Shown here one piece after another: positions 1-7,310 of a stretch of DNA of 39,051 nucleotides. The notes under the pieces were generated by a model. It was given only the letters and a program-made list of their open reading frames with translations, made no database searches and was not told where the DNA came from. How positions within the stretch are numbered: the stretch's first letter is position 1; each line of letters starts with the position of its first letter. This DNA comes from DATHBD01 sp035296325. GTDB lineage: Bacteria; Actinomycetota; Actinomycetes; Mycobacteriales; Micromonosporaceae. Location of the stretch: NCBI GenBank assembly GCA_035296325.1, contig DATHBD010000039.1:1-39051 (forward strand), in the 5' to 3' direction. A program made the translations under genes and the position numbers.

Positions 1-192
1 TGTTGAAAACTTCACCCGGCAACAAACAATCTTGTCACCAAAGGAATCCAACCAACCCCCAGAAAAGAAGGCCGGCCAGGGTAAAAAATCTACTTTGGCA
101 CTGGCTATAACAAGCACCCTGTTGAGTTCTCAAACAACACCCGCACACCGCGACGGTCGCTGGAATCCTCCAGCTCTCGTCTCCGGGGCAAC
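1..192 (-). other. 5' leader of an rRNA operon (16S gene lies outside the window)
   Basis: Read on the minus strand, this segment runs from just below a strong promoter toward the left edge. It contains the TTTGAGAACTCAACAG element (about 119-136), which is typical of actinobacterial rRNA leaders and 16S-23S spacers and resembles a boxA/processing signal. Near the edge it has an AT-rich part with the GGATTCCTTTGG stretch and an imperfect hairpin (GGTGACAA/TTGTTGCC). The base composition is far less GC-rich than the flanking genes, as expected for a leader. No 16S sequence is inside the window. The assignment rests on remembered similarity to actinomycete leaders, and the direction is leftward. 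Confidence 0.72.
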
Positions 193-198
193 TCCTCC

Positions 199-227
199 AG
201 ATTACGGATCCGACCTCCCGGTGTCAA
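199..227 (-). promoter_or_regulatory. Strong sigma70-type promoter of the rRNA operon
   Basis: On the minus strand a consensus -35 TTGACA (222-227) is separated by exactly 17 nt from TAATCT (199-204), placing the start of transcription near 192. It reads straight into the rRNA leader. It is the best housekeeping promoter seen in the window. Confidence 0.8.
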
Positions 228-273
228 GTACCAATTTCTTGGTCCCTGAGTCGCCGTCTGGCCGCATCCCGAG

Positions 274-291
274 GACACCGTCTCCGGTGTC
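274..291. promoter_or_regulatory. Inverted repeat upstream of the rRNA promoter
   Basis: GACACCG-N4-CGGTGTC is a perfect 7-bp inverted repeat about 46 bp upstream of the -35 box of the rRNA promoter. It could be a protein binding site or the terminator of an upstream transcript; no T tract follows it on either strand. From 292 to 546 I see no gene that I can support. Confidence 0.35.
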
Positions 292-546
292 GTAAGCGGG
301 GGATCTCGCAGACCGGCCTTCGCGCCCGGCTCCTGCAAGCTTTGTTCACTGTAGCTGATCGGTCAGGTGAGCGCAAATCCGGCACCGCCGTGCTCAATCC
401 CTTCCGGCCCCAGGATGGCATCGCCCCCCTGGAACGCCCCGGCCGCCGGCCCGAAGGCCGCCCGCGCGAGGCAGTTGAGAACGTACGTGGCCGATCCCGG
501 CGCAGTCAAATCGCGTAGGTTGATGGAGTCACCCGGGAGGAGAGGC

Positions 547-759
547 ATGAACCCGTCGACCGACGTCTCGGCCGAGGCGGTGCTGGACCTGCTCGCGCCG
601 TTCTGGCAGGGCCTCATCGGCGCTTTCCTCGTCCTCACCATCGCAGTGGCGGTGGTCCGACTCGCGCAGCGCGGGCCTTCCCGGATGACCACCGCACTGC
701 TCGTGACCGGTGGGGCGATCGTCGCGATCACCGTCGTCGGCGTGCTGTTCGGCGCCTGA
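547..759 (+). CDS. Small membrane protein, 70 aa
   Basis: The start is the ATG at 547, chosen because GGAGGAGAGGC lies just upstream. A longer in-frame ORF from 367 lacks a ribosome binding site and has a shadow-like, Pro/Arg-rich N-terminus. The protein has an acidic N-terminus (about residues 1-15), then two hydrophobic segments (about 20-40 and 48-69) joined by a short basic loop (RLAQRGPSR). This suggests a two-pass membrane hairpin. I do not recognise a family. It sits between a leftward rRNA promoter and the convergent nitrilase gene, whose stop is 13 nt away, so it appears monocistronic. Function unknown. Confidence 0.62.
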   Translation: MNPSTDVSAEAVLDLLAPFWQGLIGAFLVLTIAVAVVRLAQRGPSRMTTALLVTGGAIVAITVVGVLFGA

Positions 760-772
760 CGGGCCCGCAGCG

Positions 773-1579
773 TCAACCCCCGATGGGCAGCCGACGATTG
801 GCCAGGCTGGGCAGCTCGGCCCGGATGGTGGCCAGTCGGGTGAAGTCGAGGTCTGTGATGGTGACGCCCACCGAGTCCGGCGCCTGCGCCAGGATGGTGC
901 CCCAGGGGTCGATCACCATGCTCCGGCCGAAGCACGTGCGCCCGGGCTCGTGGTCGCCGATCTGAGCGGCGGCCAGGACGAAACACTGGTTCTCGATGGC
1001 GCGGGCCCGCAGCAGGGGCTCCCAGTGATCGCGGCCGGTGTGCAGCATGAACGCCGCCGGCACGGCGAGGACGTTCGCACCGGCGACCGCCAACCGGCGG
1101 TACAACTCCGGAAATCGCAGGTCGTAGCAGATGGACAGACCGACCCGTGCCTCGTCGACGGCCACCACTTCGGTCCGGGTCCCCGGCGCGACGGTTCCCG
1201 ACTCGCGGTAGGAGACCCGGCCGGGAATCTCGACGTCGTACAGGTGGATCTTCCGATAGGTGCCGGCGAGGGCGCCGTCCCGGTCGAAGACGAGCGAGGT
1301 GTTGTAGGTGTGCTCCGGGTCCGGCCCGACCTCGTGGAACGAGCCGGCGTGCACCCACATCCCCAGTTCCCGGGCGGCGTCGGCGAAGTACGCCGCGAAG
1401 CTGCCGTCGGTTGGCTCGGGCTTCGGTGCCGTGGAGGCGGGACCAAGGTAGTCGACGTACTCCGGCAGGACCGCCAGATCGGCTCCTGCCGTCGCGGCGC
1501 GCTCGAGCAGGGTCCGGGCCACCCGGAGGTTGTCGGCGACGTCCTCACGGGCGTTGAGCTGACACAGTGCCACCCTCAT
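773..1579 (-). CDS. Carbon-nitrogen hydrolase (nitrilase superfamily amidase), 268 aa
   Basis: This is a nitrilase-fold amidase of the Nit1/Nit2-like branch, whose members hydrolyse small amides such as deaminated glutathione or omega-amides. The catalytic triad is visible: Glu40 in VLPEY, Lys110 in YRKIHLYD and Cys151 in LSICYDLRFPE. The conserved Y-N-T-S strand and the terminal IDPWG segment are also present, and the length is normal for single-domain members. The start used is ATG 1579 (MRVALCQLN), the normal N-terminal strand of the fold; a GTG-type extension to 1642 would run into the end of clpX. It lies 22 nt downstream of clpX on the same strand and may be co-transcribed with it. The substrate cannot be told from sequence. 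Confidence 0.9.
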   Translation of the reverse strand: MRVALCQLNAREDVADNLRVARTLLERAATAGADLAVLPEYVDYLGPASTAPKPEPTDGSFAAYFADAARELGMWVHAGSFHEVGPDPEHTYNTSLVFDRDGALAGTYRKIHLYDVEIPGRVSYRESGTVAPGTRTEVVAVDEARVGLSICYDLRFPELYRRLAVAGANVLAVPAAFMLHTGRDHWEPLLRARAIENQCFVLAAAQIGDHEPGRTCFGRSMVIDPWGTILAQAPDSVGVTITDLDFTRLATIRAELPSLANRRLPIGG

Positions 1580-1601
1580 GGCGGACGCGCTCCCTACCGG
1601 G

Positions 1602-2900
1602 TCAGGCCGACTTCTCCTCGCGATCGCGACGCCGACCGGCACGGTGCACGGCCGCGATGTCGCGGGGCACGATGGTCGGGTTCACGTTGTGCAGGACGAC
1701 CTCGCGGGTGATGAGCACCCGGGCGATGTTCGGGTTGCTCGGCACCTCGTACATCACCGAGAGCAGCACCTCTTCCAGGATCGCCCGCAGACCCCGCGCG
1801 CCGGTGCCCCGGAGGATGGCCTGGTCGGCGATGGCCTCCATGGCCTCCGCGTCGAACTCGAGCTCCACACCATCCAGCTCGAAGAGGCGCTGGTACTGCC
1901 GGACCAGCGCGTTGCGCGGCTCGGTCAGGATCCGCACCAGCGCTTCCCGGTCGAGGCTGCGCACCGTGGTGATCACTGGCAGTCGGCCGACGAACTCCGG
2001 AATCAGCCCGAACTTCAGCATGTCCTCCGGCATCACGTCGGCGAACTCATCATCCACCGTCCGGTCGGTGATCGACCGGAGGTTGCTGCCGAAGCCCACG
2101 CCGCTCTTCCCGACCCTGGCCTGGATGATCCGGTCCAGTCCTGCGAACGCCCCACCGCAGATGAACAGCACATTCGTGGTGTCGATCTGGATGAACTCCT
2201 GGTGAGGGTGCTTGCGCCCGCCCTGGGGCGGCACATTCGCGACCGTACCCTCAATGATCTTGAGAAGGGCCTGCTGGACGCCCTCGCCGGACACGTCGCG
2301 GGTGATCGACGGGTTCTCCGACTTCCGCGCGATCTTGTCGACCTCGTCGATGTAGACGATTCCGGTCTCGGCACGCCGCACGTCGTAATCGGCGGCCTGG
2401 ATCAGCTTGAGGAGGATGTTCTCGACGTCCTCACCCACGTAGCCAGCCTCAGTCAGGGCCGTGGCGTCGGCGATGGCGAAGGGCACGTTGAGCATCCGTG
2501 CCAGCGTCTGCGCCAGGTGGGTCTTTCCGCACCCGGTGGGCCCGATCAGCATGATGTTGGACTTGGCCAGCTCCACGGTGTCGGCGTTGGATCCGCCGCC
2601 GGTGTCGGCCTGGATGCGCTTGTAGTGGTTGTAGACCGCGACCGCGAGCGCCTTCTTGGCCTGATCCTGGCCCACGACGTACTGGTCGAGGAAGCCGCAG
2701 ATCTCCATGGGCTTGGGCAGCTCGTCGAACTTGACCTCGCCGGATTCGGCGAGCTCCTCCTCGATGATTTCGTTGCAGAGGTCAATGCACTCGTCACAGA
2801 TGTACACACCGGGGCCGGCGATGAGCTTCTTCACCTGCTTCTGCGATTTGCCGCAGAACGAGCACTTGAGGAGGTCGCCACCGTCACCGATCCGTGCCAC
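1602..2900 (-). CDS. clpX: ATP-dependent Clp protease ATP-binding subunit ClpX, 432 aa
   Basis: ClpX is a hexameric AAA+ unfoldase that recognises tagged substrates and feeds them to ClpP. The N-terminal zinc-binding domain has four cysteines (13, 16, 35, 38; CSFC and CDEC). Walker A is GPTGCGKT (about 120-127), the pore loop is GYVG (about 153-156) and Walker B is IVYIDEVDK (about 181-189). The RKH loop (GGRKHPHQ), sensor regions and C-terminal domain follow. Length is normal. The start is GTG 2900, giving MARIGDGGDLLKCS, the usual actinobacterial ClpX N-terminus. It lies 248 nt downstream of clpP2 with hairpins in between, so it may have its own promoter. Confidence 0.98.
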   Translation of the reverse strand: MARIGDGGDLLKCSFCGKSQKQVKKLIAGPGVYICDECIDLCNEIIEEELAESGEVKFDELPKPMEICGFLDQYVVGQDQAKKALAVAVYNHYKRIQADTGGGSNADTVELAKSNIMLIGPTGCGKTHLAQTLARMLNVPFAIADATALTEAGYVGEDVENILLKLIQAADYDVRRAETGIVYIDEVDKIARKSENPSITRDVSGEGVQQALLKIIEGTVANVPPQGGRKHPHQEFIQIDTTNVLFICGGAFAGLDRIIQARVGKSGVGFGSNLRSITDRTVDDEFADVMPEDMLKFGLIPEFVGRLPVITTVRSLDREALVRILTEPRNALVRQYQRLFELDGVELEFDAEAMEAIADQAILRGTGARGLRAILEEVLLSVMYEVPSNPNIARVLITREVVLHNVNPTIVPRDIAAVHRAGRRRDREEKSA

Positions 2901-2972
2901 CTAGGAACTCCCTGCCTCACGGCCGGGCTTTCGCCCGAACCAGGTGCCGACTCTTGTGCAATGCCGAAAGCT

Positions 2973-2993
2973 GTCGGCCGGCCCGCGGCCGAC
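2973..2993. promoter_or_regulatory. Hairpin in the 5' region of clpX
   Basis: GTCGGCC-N7-GGCCGAC is a perfect 7-bp stem located 73-93 nt upstream of the clpX start. It may be an mRNA structure or an operator. No clear -10/-35 pair was found in this intergenic stretch. Confidence 0.3.
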
Positions 2994-3092
2994 TTCTCGG
3001 CCTCTCGTCGCCGGCCCCGAGGCCGCCGCCCTTGACGTTACCCGCTGGCGGGACATTCTCCGACCCCCGCGGGGGGTGTCTTGCCGCCATGA

Positions 3093-3138
3093 CGCACATC
3101 GGCCCGTCCAACGGGAGAGTTAGACGAGCCGACGTGCG
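3093..3138 (-). terminator. Nested inverted repeat after clpP2 (attenuator or terminator candidate)
   Basis: An 11-bp inverted repeat (3093-3103 with 3128-3138, one G-U type mismatch) encloses a smaller stem CCGT-N3-ACGG. On the minus strand it begins 11 nt after the clpP2 stop codon. No U tract follows, so it is either a weak GC-type terminator or an mRNA-processing structure between clpP2 and clpX. Confidence 0.4.
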
Positions 3139-3148
3139 ATTTGTCCGA

Positions 3149-3811
3149 TCAGTTTGCCGCTGCGCGGACCAGCCCGGTCTTCTTACGGCTGGCGAGCACC
3201 TGGTCGACGATGCCGTACTCCTTGGCCTCGTCGGCCGTCAGGATCTTGTCCCGATCGATGTCCTTGCGGACCTTGTCGAGCGGTTGCGTGGAGTGCCGGG
3301 AGATCATTTCCTCCAGCTGCGTGCGCATCCGGAGGATCTCCCGCGCCTGGATCTCGATGTCCGAGCTCTGACCGTAGCCACCCTCGGTCGCCGGCTGGTG
3401 GATGATGATCCGCGAGTGCGGCAGCGCCATCCGCTTACCGGTGGTGCCAGCGGCCAGCAACACCGCGGCGGCGCTGGCCGCCTGCCCGAGGCAGACAGTC
3501 TGGATGTCCGGCCGGACATACTGCATGGTGTCGTAGATGGCCGTCATGGCCGTGAACGACCCGCCGGGGGAGTTGATGTACATGACGATGTCACGGTCCG
3601 GGTCGGTGCCCTCGAGCGTCAGCAGCTGTGCCATCACGTCGTTGGCGGACGCGTCGTCCACCTGCACCCCGAGAAAGATGATCCGGTCCTCGAAGAGCTT
3701 GTTGTAGGGGTTTGACTCCTTCACGCCATATGACGTGCGCTCGACGAAGGAGGGTAGGACGTAGCGGTTGTGCACCTCGCGCAGCGCCGGAGGCAGGCTC
3801 AGGTCGGTCAT
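3149..3811 (-). CDS. clpP2: ATP-dependent Clp protease proteolytic subunit ClpP2, 220 aa
   Basis: This is the second of two tandem ClpP serine peptidases; in actinobacteria ClpP1 and ClpP2 form a mixed 14-mer that degrades proteins delivered by ClpX or ClpC. The catalytic triad is Ser113 (GQAASAAA), His138 (RIIIHQP) and probably Asp184 (VRKDIDRD). The N-terminus MTDLSLPPALREVHNRYVLPS is typical of a propeptide-bearing ClpP2. The start is ATG 3811; the open frame continues to 4126 but that part only reads through clpP1. It begins 11 nt after the clpP1 stop and is clearly in its operon. Confidence 0.97.
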   Translation of the reverse strand: MTDLSLPPALREVHNRYVLPSFVERTSYGVKESNPYNKLFEDRIIFLGVQVDDASANDVMAQLLTLEGTDPDRDIVMYINSPGGSFTAMTAIYDTMQYVRPDIQTVCLGQAASAAAVLLAAGTTGKRMALPHSRIIIHQPATEGGYGQSSDIEIQAREILRMRTQLEEMISRHSTQPLDKVRKDIDRDKILTADEAKEYGIVDQVLASRKKTGLVRAAAN

Positions 3812-3822
3812 CAGTGTTCTCC

Positions 3823-4470
3823 TCAGCTGCGGGTCCCGGCGCCCTCCGGAGCCTGCACGGCTCCGGTGATCACCTTGTCGATGAAGCCGTAGTCCTTCGC
3901 CTCTTCGGCGGTGAACCAACGGTCGCGGTCGGAATCGGCCTCGATCTGCTCCGCCGACTGACCGGTGTGGAACGAAACCCGCTCCTGGAACATCCGCTTG
4001 GTGTAGAGCATCTGCTCGGCCTGGATGGCGATGTCGGCGGCGGTGCCGCCGATGCCACCGGACGGCTGGTGCATCATGATCCGCGCGTGCGGCAGGGCGA
4101 ACCGCTTGCCCTTCGTGCCGGCGCACAGCAACAGCTGCCCCATCGAGGCGGCCATGCCCATCGCGACAGTCGCCACGTCGTTGTCGACGAACTGCATGAT
4201 GTCGTAGATCGCCATGCCGGAGTAGACCGAGCCACCGGGTGAGTTGATGTAGAGCCAGATGTCACGCTCGTCGTCCTCAGCGGCGAGGAGCAGCAGCTGG
4301 GCGCAGATCCGGTTGGCGACCTGATCGTTGACCTCGCTGCCAAGGAAGATGATGCGTTCCTTGATCAACCGGTTGAAGACATTGTCGTCGAGTGTCAGGC
4401 CGGACGGGTCAGAGCCACGCGCGTCGGCGAGCCGGCCGACTGGCGTCCCTGGAATGTGCAGGTCGGTCAT
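3823..4470 (-). CDS. clpP1: ATP-dependent Clp protease proteolytic subunit ClpP1, 215 aa
   Basis: This is the first gene of the clpP1-clpP2 operon and encodes a serine peptidase subunit. Catalytic residues are Ser109 (GMAASMGQ), His134 (RIMMHQP) and Asp179 (EADSDRD). The IYINSPGG-type oxyanion strand appears as LYINSPGGS. ATG 4470 gives the usual MTDLHIPGTP start; an extension to 4545 would cover the promoter region. A ClgR-type box lies 77 nt upstream. Names follow the mycobacterial order, upstream gene clpP1. Confidence 0.97.
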   Translation of the reverse strand: MTDLHIPGTPVGRLADARGSDPSGLTLDDNVFNRLIKERIIFLGSEVNDQVANRICAQLLLLAAEDDERDIWLYINSPGGSVYSGMAIYDIMQFVDNDVATVAMGMAASMGQLLLCAGTKGKRFALPHARIMMHQPSGGIGGTAADIAIQAEQMLYTKRMFQERVSFHTGQSAEQIEADSDRDRWFTAEEAKDYGFIDKVITGAVQAPEGAGTRS

Positions 4471-4546
4471 GGCAGTCCTTCGCAAGAGTCCTGGATAGGC
4501 CGACCCTAGCCGCTGGGTCGGACACGAACGCCCAATCAGGCCCACT

Positions 4547-4560
4547 GTTCGCTCTCAGCG
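4547..4560 (-). promoter_or_regulatory. Putative ClgR operator upstream of clpP1
   Basis: On the minus strand the sequence CGCTGAGAGCGAAC fits every core position of the CGCYNANRGCGWWS motif described for ClgR, the actinobacterial activator of clp genes. It lies 26 nt after the tig stop and 77 nt before clpP1, the expected place for an activator site. Confidence 0.6.
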
Positions 4561-4585
4561 CACCCTCGGCGGGGCCGCCTGCGCC

Positions 4586-5977
4586 TCAGTGGTCGTGATC
4601 GTGATCGTGGTCATGACCCTCGTGGGAGCCCCCCGCGCCAGCGCCCGGCGCGTCGTCGGCGGCGCCACGGAGGTCATCCAGGGACAGCCGGATGCCGTTG
4701 CTGTCGTTGATCTTCACGTGCTCCAGGACCATGGCCAGGGCCTTGCCACGCCGGACGTCGCCGAAGACCGCGCCGGCCATGCCCGAGCGCACCAACGAGT
4801 CGTAATACTGCTGCGGCTCCTGCCGGGCGCGCTGGGCGCGGTGCACGATCTCGTGGCCGAACTCGTCGTCGGAGACGGTGATGTTGTGCGCGTCCGCCAG
4901 GGTGTCCAGCAAGAGCTGGATCTTCACCCCCTGGGTGGCGGCCTCGGTCAGCTCCGAGTCCATCTCTTCCTCGGTGCGACCTTCGCTCGCCAGGTACTCA
5001 TCGAGCGTGGCGCCCATGCTCTCCAGCTGCTCGGCCATCGCCGCCTTGCGCTGCTCGACCTCCTCCCGCACCACGCCCTCCGGGGCGGGCACGTCCGCGG
5101 CGGCGACGAGCGCCTCGAGCGCCTTGTCCCGTGCCGCGTACAGCTGCTCACTGCGCTTGGTCTTCTCGAGCCGGCCTCGGACATCGGCCCGCAGTTCGTC
5201 GAGCGTGTCGAATTCACTGGCCAGCTGAGCGAACGCGTCGTCGAGCGGCGGCAGCTGCTTGTCCTTGACGGCGCGGACGGTGACCGCCACCTCTGCGTCC
5301 CGGCCGGCGAAGTCGCCGCCCACCAGCTGCGTGGTGAACGTGGTGGACTCCCCCGCCGACATGCCCACAAGCACCTCATCGAGGCCCGGCACCAGTTGAC
5401 CGCTGCCGACCTCGTGCGACACGTTCGTGGCCGTGCCGCCGGGGACCTCTTCGCCGTCCACCGTCGCGGCGAGGTCAAGCTGCACGTAGTCGCCGTTCAG
5501 CGCGGACCGCTCGACCGTCTTCAACGTGGCGAACCGCTCCCGCAGACCGCTCACCTGCTCGTCGAGCTCAGCATCGGTGAGGGCCACGGCGTCAACGGAA
5601 ACCTCGATGTCGTCGAGCGACGGAAGCGTGAGGGTCGGGCGGACATCGAGCTCGGCGGTGAACTTCAACGGCTGCCCGTCGGTGAACTCGGTGATCGCCA
5701 CCTCGGGTCGACCCAGGGTCTTGACCTCGTGCTCACGCACCGCCGCGAGGATCTGCTCGGGGATGACCTCCTGAACGGCCTCGTTGAGCACGGCACCGCG
5801 ACCCACCCGCTGGTCGATGACGGCCGACGGCACCTTGCCACGCCGGAAACCCGGGATGTTGACCTGCGAGCCGATCTCTCGGTACGCCTTCTTGAGGCTC
5901 GGCTCGAGCTCGGCGAACGGCACCTCGATTTCGAGCCGCACTCGCGTCGGGCTCAGGGTTTCGACGGTGCTCTTCAC
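4586..5977 (-). CDS. tig: Trigger factor, 463 aa
   Basis: Trigger factor is the ribosome-bound chaperone and peptidyl-prolyl isomerase that meets nascent chains at the exit tunnel. The ribosome-docking signature GFRRGKVP is at about residues 43-50. An FKBP-like PPIase domain follows at about 150-245, then the helical C-terminal arms. The start is GTG 5977, with AAGGAG 9 nt upstream. The C-terminus carries an unusual GHDHDHDHDH tail of alternating His and Asp, likely able to bind metal. It precedes clpP1 in the same direction, as in many bacteria, but the ClgR box suggests clpP1 also has its own promoter. Confidence 0.97.
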   Translation of the reverse strand: MKSTVETLSPTRVRLEIEVPFAELEPSLKKAYREIGSQVNIPGFRRGKVPSAVIDQRVGRGAVLNEAVQEVIPEQILAAVREHEVKTLGRPEVAITEFTDGQPLKFTAELDVRPTLTLPSLDDIEVSVDAVALTDAELDEQVSGLRERFATLKTVERSALNGDYVQLDLAATVDGEEVPGGTATNVSHEVGSGQLVPGLDEVLVGMSAGESTTFTTQLVGGDFAGRDAEVAVTVRAVKDKQLPPLDDAFAQLASEFDTLDELRADVRGRLEKTKRSEQLYAARDKALEALVAAADVPAPEGVVREEVEQRKAAMAEQLESMGATLDEYLASEGRTEEEMDSELTEAATQGVKIQLLLDTLADAHNITVSDDEFGHEIVHRAQRARQEPQQYYDSLVRSGMAGAVFGDVRRGKALAMVLEHVKINDSNGIRLSLDDLRGAADDAPGAGAGGSHEGHDHDHDHDH

Positions 5978-6053
5978 GAAACGTACTCCTTGATGTCGAC
6001 CGGTTACCTCGGCGCGTGGACCCGCACGAGTCTAGAGCGTGCGAAATCCTGCC

Positions 6054-6069
6054 TGCGGGCTCCCCCGCA
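6054..6069 (-). terminator. Short hairpin after tRNA-Pro
   Basis: TGCGGG-N4-CCCGCA forms a 6-bp stem with a 4-nt loop 21 nt beyond the 3' end of tRNA-Pro on the minus strand. A GATTTC run follows on that strand. It is a plausible but weak tRNA terminator. Confidence 0.4.
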
Positions 6070-6089
6070 CGGCCCAGCCGATGCCCAAG

Positions 6090-6163
6090 TCGGGGTGGCG
6101 GGATTTGAACCCACGGCCCCTCGCTCCCAAAGCGAGTGCGCTACCAAGCTGCGCCACACCCCG
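6090..6163 (-). tRNA. tRNA-Pro (UGG)
   Basis: The minus strand folds into a full cloverleaf: acceptor CGGGGTG/CACCCCG with discriminator A, D arm GCGC/GCGC, anticodon stem CTCGC/GCGAG with loop TTTGGGA (anticodon TGG), and T loop TTCAAAT. No CCA is encoded. A -10-like TACACT (6175-6180) lies just upstream on the same strand. Confidence 0.97.
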
Positions 6164-6233
6164 CTGCGATCGTCAGTGTAGGCGCACCCTACCCGGGGCG
6201 CGCCACCGGGTAACCGGGGATACAGGTAAGCTG

Positions 6234-7145
6234 TCACCGTTCGTCGGTGCATCCACGTCGACTGACGACGCGGGCGTAGCTCAATGGCAGAGTCTCAGTC
6301 TTCCAAACTGATTGTGCGGGTTCGATTCCCGTCGCCCGCTCCAACACCACGGCCCAGGTCAGCGGCATGATCGCCGATCCCAGCCGCACGAAACTCCGCC
6401 ACCGTCGGATCTTGAGCACAGCGGCCAGGGCCGTCAGCACGGCCACGCTCGCGGCTGCTCCGGCGCTCGCTGACAGCGGCCATGACCGCGCGAGTACCAC
6501 GATCAACACGATCACGGGCAGCACGGCCAGTTGCGGTTTGTCGAGCGTGAGAACCGCCAGAGCGGCCGCCCCCGCGGCGACCGGTCCGCCTGCGCCCCCG
6601 CGGAGGCACAGCGCCACTGCGGCGACAAAGGGCAGTACCAGAAGCACGTCCACCTGCCCCAGTGCCATTGATGCCCGCACCGGGGCGAAGAGCGCCACCA
6701 GCCCGACGGCGACCACCAACGCCGGCGACCTCCTCGCGCCGAAGGTGCGGGCGAGCAGGACAGCCACCGCCGCGATCCCCAACACGGTGAGCACCTCCCA
6801 CAACGCCGCGGCAACCGGCATCGGCAGCCCGGCCAGCACCCGGAAGAGCGCAGCCGTTGGCGGCGGGTCAAAGAACGGCAGCGGCTCAAGGCCGGGCGAC
6901 AGGTCCTGTTCGACCGCGCACAGTCGCTGCGTGTCGTAGGGTCCTGGACCACTTGCTGACACAGCCCCGGCGGCGTAGCGCGCGACGAAGTCCATCCCGG
7001 GCCGGAAGGCGGGATGGTTGAGCAGGACCGAGTGCTGCAGCATGGACGCCCCGCCGGCGACCACAAGCACGCCGCAGCCCGCCCCGCCCCGCCACCCCGC
7101 GATGCTCCAGCGCGTCGGCCGGCCATGTCGGGCGGCGCCGCCCAT
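6234..7145 (-). CDS. Truncated GT87/DUF2029-type glycosyltransferase, 303 aa
   Basis: This is a multi-pass membrane protein resembling polyprenol-phosphate-sugar dependent mannosyltransferases (GT87/DUF2029). The N-terminal helix is followed by MDFVARYAAG and a PYDTQRL...LPFFDPPPTAAL stretch that matches the extracytoplasmic Asp and Tyr-Pro loops of the family. Six or more hydrophobic segments come after it. The start is ATG 7145 with GGAGG 8 nt upstream. The family normally has about 400 residues; here the recognisable part stops near 6345, and the last ~36 residues are only the antisense of tRNA-Gly (GIEPAQ...SYAR). The gene is therefore C-terminally truncated against the tRNA and may be a pseudogene. 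Confidence 0.65.
   Translation of the reverse strand: MGGAARHGRPTRWSIAGWRGGAGCGVLVVAGGASMLQHSVLLNHPAFRPGMDFVARYAAGAVSASGPGPYDTQRLCAVEQDLSPGLEPLPFFDPPPTAALFRVLAGLPMPVAAALWEVLTVLGIAAVAVLLARTFGARRSPALVVAVGLVALFAPVRASMALGQVDVLLVLPFVAAVALCLRGGAGGPVAAGAAALAVLTLDKPQLAVLPVIVLIVVLARSWPLSASAGAAASVAVLTALAAVLKIRRWRSFVRLGSAIMPLTWAVVLERATGIEPAQSVWKTETLPLSYARVVSRRGCTDER
6271..6341 (+). tRNA. tRNA-Gly (UCC)
   Basis: The cloverleaf is acceptor GCGGGCG/CGCCCGC with discriminator T, anticodon stem TCAGT/ACTGA and loop CTTCCAA (anticodon TCC), then T arm with loop TTCGATT. The bases CCA follow at 6342-6344, so the 3' CCA is encoded. It is divergent from tRNA-Pro. Confidence 0.96.
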
Positions 7146-7310
7146 GCCTGCCTCCAGCGCTCCGGTGAACGGCTCAAGCCCGCTCGACGATGCCGCAATC
7201 TTGGGGCCGCATGCCTTCGGTGTCCAGCGAGGATTTCGACGACGGCTGTCCGGATGCGCCATGGCCGGCCGGGGACCCGGTACCAGGACCGTTCCGACCC
7301 GCGGTCACCG

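Noticed and set aside
363..549. Minus-strand ORF of about 61 codons upstream of the rRNA promoter
   Set aside because: Third positions are GC-rich, but there is no ribosome binding site, it overlaps the start of the better supported gene at 547, and the frame continues open as antisense of the nitrilase gene.
6234..6345. C-terminal residues GIEPAQ...SYAR of the GT87 frame as a protein motif
   Set aside because: This string is the known antisense translation of a tRNA gene, here tRNA-Gly, and not a protein domain.
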